Shown here: positions 16,076-22,878 of the stretch, one piece after another
Layout of the letters: the number at the start of each line of letters is the position of its first letter
How positions within the stretch are numbered: the first letter of the stretch is position 1
Assembly: GCA_003210155.1 (NCBI GenBank)
Contig: QCNC01000002.1
Span: 1-64,000, forward strand
DNA from: Prochlorococcus sp. AG-424-E18
GTDB lineage: Bacteria > Cyanobacteriota > Cyanobacteriia > PCC-6307 > Cyanobiaceae
DNA length: 64,000 nucleotides
Direction: 5' to 3'
Notes under the pieces: generated by a model
What the model was told of the DNA's origin: nothing
Databases searched by the model: none
Seen by the model: the letters and a program-made list of their open reading frames with translations, nothing else
Program-made: the position numbers and the translations under genes

Positions 16076-16204
16076 TACTATTTGATTTGCCCATCTTTGC
16101 ATCTAGCTCTTGCTCAAAAAAAGACATAAAGTAGGTGTAACTACTGTATTTATAGCATTAAATATTATAGATTTGTAGAATAAATTTAGTTCTAACAAGG
16201 GGTT

Positions 16205-16351
16205 ATGGCTTAGCTTACCCTAATCTTAATTATTATTTTAGTTAGCCTGAATATAATCAAAGATTTTTGTAGAACTATTAATAGAACTAGTACCTCGCCC
16301 ATTTATTTATCTTTAATTCTCTTCGCACTAGTTATCGCACTAAATAGTTAA
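16205..16351 (+). pseudogene. small membrane protein frame with TAG at codon 3
   Basis: The frame ATG-GCT-TAG-CTT then runs on for 45 sense codons to TAA 16349-16351. The reading frame after the TAG gives two hydrophobic spans (LTLILIIILVSLNII and IYLSLILFALVIAL) joined by a polar RTINRTSTSP linker, a convincing small membrane protein. It lacks another usable start codon near the front. Either the gene has just lost codon 3, or translation begins at a non-standard codon. Confidence 0.4.
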
Positions 16352-16410
16352 TACTTAGCAATATATACCAATTAACATCAGTCATACCAATAACTTTAGT
16401 ATATAAAAAT

Positions 16411-16457
16411 TTCCCTTGGTAAGGGAGAGGTCTCGGGTTCAAGTCCCGACGAGGGCA
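16411..16457 (+). pseudogene. tRNA-Thr(GGU) 3'-half fragment (integration scar)
   Basis: The sequence folds as the 3' half of a tRNA. The anticodon arm is TTCCC-TTGGTAA-GGGAG with GGT as anticodon, the T arm is TCGGG-TTCAAGT-CCCGA, and the acceptor remnant is CGAGGGCA. No 5' half precedes it. Such 3' fragments are left when an element integrates into a tRNA gene. A second, more decayed copy lies 140 bp downstream. Confidence 0.75.
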
Positions 16458-16535
16458 TGAACAAAAAGAATCTCCATAACTGAGTTTATAAGAATTTGAA
16501 AAAATAAAATAATTTTAAGACCACTAAATATGAAC

Positions 16536-16570
16536 GAATTAGAGCTGAAATTAGAGCAGAAATTAGAGCA
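16536..16570 (+). repeat. three tandem copies of a 12-bp AATTAGAGC-type unit
   Basis: GAATTAGAGCT, GAAATTAGAGCA and GAAATTAGAGCA follow each other, between the two tRNA-Thr fragments. Short direct repeats beside an att-like site could bind a recombinase or be slippage debris. Confidence 0.6.
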
Positions 16571-16596
16571 TAATTATTTCTTATTAAAATAATTTA

Positions 16597-16640
16597 CTTC
16601 GCTTGGTAAGGGAGAGAACCTAAGTTGAGTTCTAGGCGAG
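16597..16640 (+). pseudogene. second, decayed tRNA-Thr 3' fragment
   Basis: CTTGGTAAGGGAGAG (from about 16602) matches the anticodon arm of the fragment at 16411 exactly. The T-arm part that follows has diverged (AACCTAAGTTGAGTTCTAGG) and no longer pairs well, although GCGAG at the end is retained. It is best read as an older copy of the same scar. Confidence 0.6.
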
Positions 16641-16715
16641 TTTATAGCCCAATAAAACTAATTAGTATCAAATAACATTTATATATTTTAGAATTTAAAA
16701 ACATTCTTTTAAGAA

Positions 16716-16907
16716 ATGGCATTATCGTCATACAGGATGCACAGAATATATCTAGCAGCGACCATGAATTATGGTCTTGGATCTGATGATCCAGAAGAGT
16801 TGGCATACTACAACAAAATCAGAAAAGAGATGGATGATATGAAAAAAGAGCCAGTAAAAAAAGGGATAACCCTTGATTGGGATAACCCCGAAGAAATAGA
16901 TAAATGA
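16716..16907 (+). CDS. 63-residue soluble hypothetical protein
   Basis: Begins MALSSYRMHRIYLAATMNYG and continues with an acidic, Lys-rich helix and a GITLDWDNPEE tail. The stop overlaps the next ATG (ATGA), so the two are coupled. It lies just after the tRNA-Thr scars. No family recognised with certainty. Confidence 0.6.
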   Translation: MALSSYRMHRIYLAATMNYGLGSDDPEELAYYNKIRKEMDDMKKEPVKKGITLDWDNPEEIDK

Positions 16908-16990
16908 ATTTAAATACTTTTTTATTAATTGATGGGAGTCTTATGCTTGTTGGTCTGCCTTTACTGATGATTTTAAAGGAAAAAAACTAA
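16904..16990 (+). CDS. 28-residue hydrophobic peptide
   Basis: The ATG overlaps the upstream stop by 4 bp. The peptide is one hydrophobic helix (FLLIDGSLMLVGLPLLMIL) with a short KEKN tail, a typical single-span micro-protein. The overlap is the main support. Confidence 0.45.
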   Translation: MNLNTFLLIDGSLMLVGLPLLMILKEKN

Positions 16991-17008
16991 TCAAAATCAT
17001 TAATGATT

Positions 17009-17137
17009 TTAACCATATTCAAATTCAATTGTTGATCCTTTATCCGTATAAGGGGGTTCCTCAAACCGTACATATTTATTAGTCGGATAGCTTGCCTGAC
17101 TAGTTAGAACATGATTGTAGTCGTCATGAGCAAATGT
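17009..17137 (-). pseudogene. 5'-truncated gene remnant
   Basis: Read on the minus strand, 42 sense codons end at a TAA at 17011-17009 and include YNHVLTSQASYPTNKYVRF, then EEPPYTDKGSTIEFEYG. The residue pattern is strongly protein-like, but there is no ATG, GTG or TTG before the frame closes upstream. It looks like the C-terminal piece of a lost gene. I do not recognise the parent. Confidence 0.4.
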
Positions 17138-17271
17138 CTACCAAATCCACTCTTAAAGAAAATCATCAATCTGAGATTGAAGAAAGATCCAAAGAAGAAC
17201 TTCTAGAGGAAGAAATTAGGAATCAGCAAACATTAGATAGCTTTGTTGAATCTGATAAAAACTGGAGCTGA
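17134..17271 (+). CDS. 45-residue acidic helical protein
   Basis: ATG 17134 to TGA 17269-17271. Strongly charged and helical (IEERSKEELLEEEIRNQQ), probably a small coiled coil. It precedes another small gene on the same strand by 27 bp. Confidence 0.45.
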   Translation: MSTKSTLKENHQSEIEERSKEELLEEEIRNQQTLDSFVESDKNWS

Positions 17272-17298
17272 ACAAAACTTATTTATTAGGAGAAAGTT

Positions 17299-17484
17299 AT
17301 GAACTTAAAAAGATCACCATTCTCAATTCTGGACAAAGACAAAAGAGAAATGGACTACATCAAAGGAGTTTACAAGAGAAAAATTCAAGCTGAAATTGAA
17401 TCTTATAAAGATCCCGAAGATGAAGATAAGAGAGATACAATTCAAGCTCAAGATATATTGATGCTTGATAGGATCTCAATTTAG
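17299..17484 (+). CDS. 61-residue charged hypothetical protein
   Basis: A clear AGGAG ribosome-binding site lies 7 bp before the ATG, which is unusual in this genome and supports the start. The product is polar and helical with RSPFSILDKDKREMDYIKG. It converges with the next gene with a 4-bp overlap of stops. Function unknown. Confidence 0.6.
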   Translation: MNLKRSPFSILDKDKREMDYIKGVYKRKIQAEIESYKDPEDEDKRDTIQAQDILMLDRISI

Positions 17485-17762
17485 TTATTCTTTTTTTTCT
17501 TCTTTACCTTTTCATAAACCTCATCAGCCTTCTGTTCAATATTATCCAGCTTATTTGATAGTTCCTTTAAAGCTTCTGCTTTTCCTTCTTTAATTACGGT
17601 ATTTTTTAGTTCAATAATTTTAACAGGCTCTTCTACAACTAAGGTATCTTTTGTCTCTTCAGTTTTAATTCCAAACTTACCTTTTATAAAATTGGCTATA
17701 AAAATAAGAACAGGTACATGGGCTAGACCACCTATTACTATTCTTGTTTCTGAATAAGCCAT
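17481..17762 (-). CDS. membrane-anchored coiled-coil protein
   Basis: 93 residues. Residues 8-27 (VIGGLAHVPVLIFIANFIKG) form a membrane helix; residues 40-90 are a charged coiled coil with a poly-Lys end. It could be a small anchor or scaffold. No family recognised. Confidence 0.5.
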   Translation of the reverse strand: MAYSETRIVIGGLAHVPVLIFIANFIKGKFGIKTEETKDTLVVEEPVKIIELKNTVIKEGKAEALKELSNKLDNIEQKADEVYEKVKKKKKNN

Positions 17763-17903
17763 TTAATAGTTAAAAGTTCTGAGATATTTAAGCATAAATT
17801 TAATTTTTAAATTCGTTTTATTAAGCCAATAAATATTAGTAATCATTTCTTGATTCGTAGATCAAAAATCTTGCTATTAATTGAGTAGAGACTTTTTTAT
17901 CAA

Positions 17904-17993
17904 ATGCCATTAGACGTATTTCTAATGAACATGTGTGTTGTAGTTATAGCTCTGCTTATCAGAAGAGAAATCAAACTTAAGAAGGCTAGATAG
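17904..17993 (+). CDS. 29-residue membrane peptide
   Basis: ATG 17904 to TAG 17991-17993. Hydrophobic N-terminal two thirds (MPLDVFLMNMCVVVIALLI) and a basic tail, so it is a single-span peptide with the tail in the cytoplasm. The next small membrane frame begins 3 bp after its stop. Confidence 0.4.
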   Translation: MPLDVFLMNMCVVVIALLIRREIKLKKAR

Positions 17994-17996
17994 ATT

Positions 17997-18116
17997 ATGA
18001 AGACACAAATTTTAAAAGAGCAATACATTCCAAATATTCATGCTATTACCCTTTTACTATTGCTTCTTTTATGTCTGTGGTTACCTCTAGCACTCAGATT
18101 CCTATTAATAATTTAG
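17997..18116 (+). CDS. 39-residue membrane peptide
   Basis: ATG 17997 to TAG 18114-18116. A polar start is followed by one strongly hydrophobic helix (AITLLLLLLLCLWLPLAL). It is adjacent to another one-span micro-protein and probably co-transcribed with it. Function unknown. Confidence 0.4.
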   Translation: MKTQILKEQYIPNIHAITLLLLLLLCLWLPLALRFLLII

Positions 18117-18240
18117 TCCAACTAGTTAGTCAATACCCTTATCCTTAAACTCTGCTATAACCAAATTTTGTTTTAAAGATCTTATATGGGACTCTTGTTA
18201 AGCATTAAACTTGTGTAAGTTTGCATAGTTACTTTTTCGA

Positions 18241-18525
18241 CTAATCAGAAACCCAACTTGTGATTTTCGTTGTGCTATAAATATGTCCTCCAGATTCTAT
18301 ATTCTTAATGGTTTCAGGATCTGAAAAAACATGCTTAGCCACACCTTCTTCAGCTTGATGAATAACAATAACTTCTTTTGGATCAATTAAACTTTTGCCA
18401 CGATATAGAGGAGTAAGTCCTACCGTTTTGTGAAATGCATCTATCTCTGGGCTATCAAACATTTTTACCCATTCCTCAAATGTATTTGAAAGTTTAAAGG
18501 TGAAAACAGTAGTTTCAATAGTCAT
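18241..18525 (-). CDS. DUF3764-like small alpha/beta protein
   Basis: 94 residues with the pattern of a DUF3764 member, a family I know from Prochlorococcus and Synechococcus: TTVFTFKLSNTFEEWVKMF near the start and VIVIHQAEEGV in the middle. Likely a ferredoxin-like alpha/beta dimeric fold. It is the last of three minus-strand genes of this general type. Its start codon lies in the 48-bp unit that is tandemly duplicated just upstream. Role unknown. Confidence 0.65.
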   Translation of the reverse strand: MTIETTVFTFKLSNTFEEWVKMFDSPEIDAFHKTVGLTPLYRGKSLIDPKEVIVIHQAEEGVAKHVFSDPETIKNIESGGHIYSTTKITSWVSD

Positions 18526-18611
18526 AAAAAAAAGCTAATTGCTATTTATTTTAGATCGACTGTCAATAGTCATAAAAAAAAGCTAATTGCTATTTATTTT
18601 AGATCGACTGT
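18516..18611. repeat. two tandem copies of a 48-bp unit
   Basis: The unit occupies 18516-18563 and is repeated exactly at 18564-18611. On the minus strand each copy holds TATTGACAGTCGATC, a hairpin-like stretch and a T8 run followed by ATGACTATTGA. The inner copy provides the start codon of the DUF3764-like gene; the outer copy opens only a 12-codon frame. A third partial match starts at 18612. The duplication puts two terminator-like elements between the two genes. Confidence 0.85.
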
Positions 18612-18617
18612 CAATAA

Positions 18618-18965
18618 TCAAGAAAAAACTGGTGGATAAGGTGTTTGTCCATTCATTAATGATGTATCAATTGGTTTACAGATATTCATCAGAGCATCTT
18701 GTCCGAACCCTGGACCAGAGGGTCCATCTATAAACTCCTGAAAATCTTCAGCAGAAATACCCTCTTTTACTTCCCAAAAACAATATACAGGACCAGTTTT
18801 AGTTACAGCATTTGCAGAATGGTTAAAAAATCCTTTTTCTTTATTAGCTGCTACCGCATCATCCCATCCACCACCTGGTGACATTGCCGCATAAGCTGTT
18901 TCCCACCATTTTTCAGCTTTTCCTGCCTTGAATTCATGATGAACAATATAAAAAGTTGATGCCAT
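18618..18965 (-). CDS. small soluble alpha/beta protein of unknown function
   Basis: 115 residues starting MASTFYIVHHEFKAGKAEKWW, a beta-alpha pattern like the dimeric alpha/beta barrel family. It continues with PVYCFWEVKEGISAEDFQEF. Its base composition is less AT-rich than its neighbours, so it may be well expressed or recently acquired. It is followed on the minus strand by the ATTGACAGTCGAT element. Function unknown. Confidence 0.6.
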   Translation of the reverse strand: MASTFYIVHHEFKAGKAEKWWETAYAAMSPGGGWDDAVAANKEKGFFNHSANAVTKTGPVYCFWEVKEGISAEDFQEFIDGPSGPGFGQDALMNICKPIDTSLMNGQTPYPPVFS

Positions 18966-19050
18966 AAAAATAATATTTAAGCTGATAATAAAGTTACTTC
19001 ATAAAAGTAAAGGGAAGATTAATTTTATTTTGAATTCCTAAATAAAAAAA

Positions 19051-19084
19051 GGGGGCTAAAAGCCCCCAGCGATCGACTGTCAAT
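19051..19084 (-). terminator. repeat element plus intrinsic terminator
   Basis: On the minus strand the stop codon TGA of the upstream gene lies inside ATTGACAGTCGAT (19084-19072). It is followed by a perfect 7-bp hairpin, GGGGGCT and AGCCCCC around a 3-nt loop (19067-19051), and then a run of seven T. This is the clearest terminator of the five sites with this element. Confidence 0.85.
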
Positions 19085-19452
19085 ATATACAATCTAAATC
19101 AAATCCAGATATTGCTTCATAGAAATCAGCGTCTGGCAGTATTTCCTTCAAGGGTTCAATCTCCTTGGCAGGGCCTTGGACCTGCACAGTAATATCTGAC
19201 ACTTCAAAAAGCTTAGGAATCATATGTCCCATATTTTTGAGATGAAATAAAGCAGCGGCACCATCTTTATATGCCTCTCTTACATAAGCCTTATCTGACC
19301 CGCATGTAGTGATATTAAAAAAAAAGGCAGTCTGGTTCATTAGCTTTTGTTAGTGCCAAAATTTCTTCTAGAAGAGCTATGCACTGGTCCATCTTCCCAT
19401 CCTTGATTGTGAAGTGGGGATGGATAGAAACCATGGATGTATCGAGAGACAT
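19080..19452 (-). pseudogene. ABM-type alpha/beta barrel gene split by a frameshift at a 9-A run
   Basis: An N-terminal frame from ATG 19452 reads MSLDTSMVSIHPHFTI, continues MDQCIALLEEILALTK, and stops at the T9 run (A9 on the plus strand, 19317-19325). Removing one T joins it to a second frame (FNITTCGSDKAYVREAYK...) that runs to the stop at 19080. The joined product of about 123 residues looks like a whole antibiotic-biosynthesis-monooxygenase-type domain. The downstream part alone can start at an ATG at 19340, giving 86 residues. The shift is a recent mutation, a sequencing slip, or polymerase slippage that makes some full-length protein. Confidence 0.7.
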
Positions 19453-19592
19453 GAATTTATAGATATTTCTCCTATCTTTTTAGCAACTAATCTTGATAAA
19501 CAAGTTAAAAATATAGATTATCTAAAAATTAAGAATTTTAATTTGGTATCGCATGTACCGTTTATATGTTTTTTGAAAGCTATTAATTGGAT

Positions 19593-19775
19593 ATGAGTTA
19601 TTTTGCTGAACCAAACCATATTGAATATGATGCATGGTTCGATGAAAACATCGACCCAGTGGATCTTGTTAATTACTCAGATGAAAAGGAGTTCAGTGAT
19701 TCGGTACACTTTAAGTTCCATAAGATGTCCACAAGAAATTTAACGATTGGTTCTTCTGATAATTTTCACTGGTAA
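19593..19775 (+). CDS. island protein, paralogue of the one at 15194-15394
   Basis: 60 residues from the ATG at 19593 (MSYFAEPNHIEYDAWFD). It shares most of its length with the protein at 15194, including NYSDEKEF and KFHKMS followed by LTIGSS. It is acidic and soluble, with no membrane segment. The upstream in-frame ATG at 19587 adds two residues; the MSYF start aligns with its paralogue. Function unknown. Confidence 0.65.
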   Translation: MSYFAEPNHIEYDAWFDENIDPVDLVNYSDEKEFSDSVHFKFHKMSTRNLTIGSSDNFHW

Positions 19776-19811
19776 CTAAAAGATTTTTCACTCCATAGAT
19801 AGTTATTAATC

Positions 19812-20189
19812 TTATGCAGAATATGTTCCATCACTTTCTCTTCGTGCCTTAGCTAATACAATTTCATCTACAACTTTTTCAATCATGTAAGCACTCTTTT
19901 TACCAAAGCATTTTTCTTTTTTTATACTCTCAAAATCATTTGGGATTAAAGTATTATTTTCACAACAATCGCATTTAATATCAATTTTCTTACCTCTGAA
20001 AACCTCCAAAGCTCTAGAAAAAATCCATTGCTGAACTGAAATACTTTCCCAACTATCAAAATTAGACCATTCATCAAAATCCCTATTAAGGATGTCTTTT
20101 AATCCATCAGCCTGATTTACATATACTAAGTGTGAATCTTTTCTTGGTTCATCATTAATACCAATTGTTTTGACAGGATTTTGATTCAT
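19812..20189 (-). CDS. hypothetical protein with CxCC motif
   Basis: 125 residues; soluble, with a mid-region KIDIKCDCCENN (Cys cluster) and a further Cys 17 residues later, suggestive of metal binding. It opens MNQNPVKTIGINDEPRKD. The C-terminus is helical (SAYMIEKVVDEIVLAKARRE). No family recognised. Confidence 0.6.
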   Translation of the reverse strand: MNQNPVKTIGINDEPRKDSHLVYVNQADGLKDILNRDFDEWSNFDSWESISVQQWIFSRALEVFRGKKIDIKCDCCENNTLIPNDFESIKKEKCFGKKSAYMIEKVVDEIVLAKARRESDGTYSA

Positions 20190-20259
20190 TAAATATAGAT
20201 TGATTGATTAGCCTTATTAATCTAGAGGATAATTTTAAAAATATAAACAAAAAAATGTC

Positions 20260-20727
20260 TCAAATAAGATCATTAATTGCTTTATCCAATCTAGAAGTAT
20301 GATTTGTATTTCTGAGTAATTCAAAATCCTTAAAATCAAAGCCAGGGCCAACACAACAACTCACTAAAGTAAATTCGCCTGTACTTTTTGCAGCTTGCCA
20401 ATATCCAGATGGGATCATTTCTACTGGATTATTGGAATCTAAAATTAAATTTCTTATTAACTTATTATCATTATCTAGGCACCATAAATTCAGAGGGTCG
20501 CCCCTTAAATAAATCCAAATTTCATCAGCATTTTTTACTCTGTGCCAAGCACTTTTTGCATCTCTCTCCAAAAGATAATAAATTCCCGTAATAAAATTTC
20601 TACTTTGTCCATCTTCCCTTATTAGAGAATTCTCACTCCTTACTATCTCTCTAAACCATCCACCCTCAGGATGAGGAGATAAATTGAATTGATTAATTAT
20701 TTCTATGTTTTGTTTATTAGGATTCAC
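20260..20727 (-). CDS. cupin-fold protein, DUF985/cupin_5 family
   Basis: 155 residues with the family's hallmark opening FNLSPHPEGGWFREI and then GIYYLLERDAKSAWHRV, which holds the cupin histidine. MIPSGYWQAAKSTGEFTLV and CCVGPGFDFKDFEL complete the double-stranded beta-helix. Family members are of uncertain function, possibly sugar isomerase- or epimerase-like. Length is typical. The gene is single. Confidence 0.85.
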   Translation of the reverse strand: MNPNKQNIEIINQFNLSPHPEGGWFREIVRSENSLIREDGQSRNFITGIYYLLERDAKSAWHRVKNADEIWIYLRGDPLNLWCLDNDNKLIRNLILDSNNPVEMIPSGYWQAAKSTGEFTLVSCCVGPGFDFKDFELLRNTNHTSRLDKAINDLI

Positions 20728-20809
20728 ATCACAAAAATATATTTTAAATTTCTCTTATACTTAAAAGCTAACTGAAAATAAATCAAAATAAACTATATTT
20801 TCTAAAAAA

Positions 20810-20953
20810 TTAAGCACAAATAACTGACAAATCTACAAAATTTTTATTTTCATCTGCCAGTTCAGTAATGATTCTATTGAGCCATTCAGAGGTCGTTTCA
20901 CAATAGCCTACATTTAAAATAGTTTTTTGATTTGCTGTTTCTTCTTTATTCAT
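20810..20953 (-). CDS. 47-residue hypothetical protein
   Basis: Minus-strand frame from ATG 20953 to TAA 20810. A soluble acidic peptide with TTSEWLNRIITELADENKNF and a Cys near each end. Lies between the cupin gene and the plus-strand gene at 21136; the 182 bp to that gene hold a TTGACA at 21083 but no convincing -10. Confidence 0.45.
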   Translation of the reverse strand: MNKEETANQKTILNVGYCETTSEWLNRIITELADENKNFVDLSVICA

Positions 20954-21135
20954 AATTAAAGTATTTTTATATAAATTAGTCTTTACTTAAATCTATGTGA
21001 ATAAGTCTTAATTACTATCTATTTCAAAAAGTTGTATTTAATACATATTTAAGAACTGCTAGTAAACAAATAAAATTAAATCGTTGACAAGAAAATGTAT
21101 ACAAGTAAGAGTAGAAAAAATTTATTATTTAACCT

Positions 21136-21321
21136 ATGAATAACATCAAGATTGAGGAATTGATGAAAGTAAGGTTCGATGGTATTGCTAATAGAATTGG
21201 GCAATTAAGCAAAAGGGAAAGTGAGTCTTTGTTACTTGAGCATCTTGAGTGGTTGGAGGGAGGATGGGAGACTGAAGAAATCTTATTTTTAAAAAAGCCC
21301 TACAGAAAATGGTGGTTCTAA
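21136..21321 (+). CDS. 61-residue conserved-looking protein
   Basis: Helical, with RFDGIANRIGQLSKRESESL, then HLEWLEGGWETEEI and a KPYRKWWF end. The aromatic-rich C-terminus and length look like a picocyanobacterial conserved hypothetical. It is convergent with thiD. Function unknown. Confidence 0.6.
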   Translation: MNNIKIEELMKVRFDGIANRIGQLSKRESESLLLEHLEWLEGGWETEEILFLKKPYRKWWF

Positions 21322-21339
21322 CTCCACTTCTATAAATAA

Positions 21340-22119
21340 TTAATGATGGCCTAAGGGACCAGGGCCAGATCCTATTTTGTAAGAATTTTCTAAAGATTTC
21401 TCAACAAATAATTTCGCTTTTTGTATGGAATCAAATAGATCAAAACCTAAAGCCTTGTAACCACAAATAGCAGCACTCAAAGTACAGCCGCTACCGTGGG
21501 TATTTTTTGTATTTATAAAATTATTAAATAGCCACTCTTTTCTACCATTTAAGTCAAGGAAAAAATCCTTCCCTTTCATATCTTTTAAACCGCCACCTTT
21601 TATAAGTACCGCTTTAGCTCCAAGATCAATAATTTTTCTTGCTGAATTTTCGATATCTTCTTTACTCCTTATTTCTAAACCAGAAAGTAGATTTGCTTCA
21701 TAAATATTTGGAGTTACCAAATCAGCAATTGGTAATAAGAGTTTTTTATAAGCATTAATAGCAGAATCTTCCAGTAATTTAGAACCAGTTCTTGTAACCA
21801 TTACTGGGTCAATAATTTTGGTTATTTTGTATGTATTTAATTTTGAAGCAGTATCATTAATTATCCTTTCATTTAATAACATTCCAGTTTTTAAGGCATC
21901 TATACCAAAATCAGCAAATAAGGTATCTAACTGATTTAATAAAGTATTCTTCTCTACTGGTTGCACGCATGTAACCTCTATACTATTTTGTGCGGTAATA
22001 CATGTAATAACAGTACATCCATGTACTTTAAGGGCCATGAAAGTTCTCAAGTCAGCCTGTATGCCTGCTCCACCCCCAGAGTCACTACCACCTATTGAAA
22101 GTGCAATTTTTGAATACAT
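21340..22119 (-). CDS. thiD: hydroxymethylpyrimidine (phosphate) kinase
   Basis: 259 residues of the ribokinase fold. Opening ALSIGGSDSGGGAGIQADLRT is close to the ThiD consensus, and the KNTHGSGCTLSAAICGY motif carries the anion hole and catalytic base. ThiD phosphorylates 4-amino-5-hydroxymethyl-2-methylpyrimidine phosphate for thiamine synthesis. It lies 49 bp downstream of tenA on the same strand, so the pair forms a thiamine salvage/synthesis operon. Confidence 0.93.
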   Translation of the reverse strand: MYSKIALSIGGSDSGGGAGIQADLRTFMALKVHGCTVITCITAQNSIEVTCVQPVEKNTLLNQLDTLFADFGIDALKTGMLLNERIINDTASKLNTYKITKIIDPVMVTRTGSKLLEDSAINAYKKLLLPIADLVTPNIYEANLLSGLEIRSKEDIENSARKIIDLGAKAVLIKGGGLKDMKGKDFFLDLNGRKEWLFNNFINTKNTHGSGCTLSAAICGYKALGFDLFDSIQKAKLFVEKSLENSYKIGSGPGPLGHH

Positions 22120-22168
22120 AATTTATTAACTCGTTTTTGAAAGTACTATAAATAAATTTTAATTTAAA

Positions 22169-22792
22169 TCAGAAATCTGAATATGCATTAAAAAAATCTA
22201 ACTCCAATTCCATAGCTCTTCTGTATAAATATTTGGCCTGATTAATATCATATGTTTCTTTATTAGTCTCAATAAGATTTTCAAGTGAATCTGCTAGCTT
22301 TTCAAAGCTCTCATCAGAATAAGTAATTATCCATTCTTTATATTTAATGTCAAAATCCTCCTTATACAATCTTTTTCCTATCCAAGAATAAAGTCTCATA
22401 CATGGAGTCATTGCAAACATTATTTCAACAGAGCTAAGTCTTTTGGAAGTATCATCAAGAAAATCTGTATAATTTTTAGTGGCTTTTTTTATATAGTTAT
22501 TAGACAAATCAATATCCCATTCTTTTGCATACGTATCATGAAGTATTAACTCCTCTGAAACGCCCATTAACAGTTCACTTAACTTCCTTATTGAGTACTT
22601 ATCTTTTGATTTAGAAACTGCAAGACCATAAGCCTTAGCAAAAGTCTCTAAAAAGAAATAATCTTGAGCTAAATATTCTTGAAATATATTTTTAGGGAGG
22701 CTTCCATTTTTTAAACCTTGAACAAATTTTGTATTTAAACTTAGTAAAGCAATCTCATAATTATCCTCCCAAAGTTTTTTTGTTATTTTCAT
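22169..22792 (-). CDS. tenA: TenA-family aminopyrimidine aminohydrolase / thiaminase II
   Basis: 207 residues, all-helical. The active-site cysteine is in MTPCMRLYSW, and the family features AQDYFFLETFAKAYG and YSDESFEKLADSL are present. TenA enzymes release hydroxymethylpyrimidine from degraded thiamine, feeding ThiD, which is encoded directly after it. Together they would recycle pyrimidine from broken-down thiamine. Length is normal. Confidence 0.9.
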   Translation of the reverse strand: MKITKKLWEDNYEIALLSLNTKFVQGLKNGSLPKNIFQEYLAQDYFFLETFAKAYGLAVSKSKDKYSIRKLSELLMGVSEELILHDTYAKEWDIDLSNNYIKKATKNYTDFLDDTSKRLSSVEIMFAMTPCMRLYSWIGKRLYKEDFDIKYKEWIITYSDESFEKLADSLENLIETNKETYDINQAKYLYRRAMELELDFFNAYSDF

Positions 22793-22878
22793 TTTTTTGA
22801 TTTTTAGTTATTCTAAAATTTTTTATATTTTTTACCTACAAACTTAATCTTATTTTTTTAGGATAAAAAGAAAAAATT

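Noticed and set aside
18618-19084. Complete insertion sequence or transposase around the repeats
   Set aside because: No transposase frame or terminal inverted repeats accompany the 13-bp element; copies differ outside a short core.
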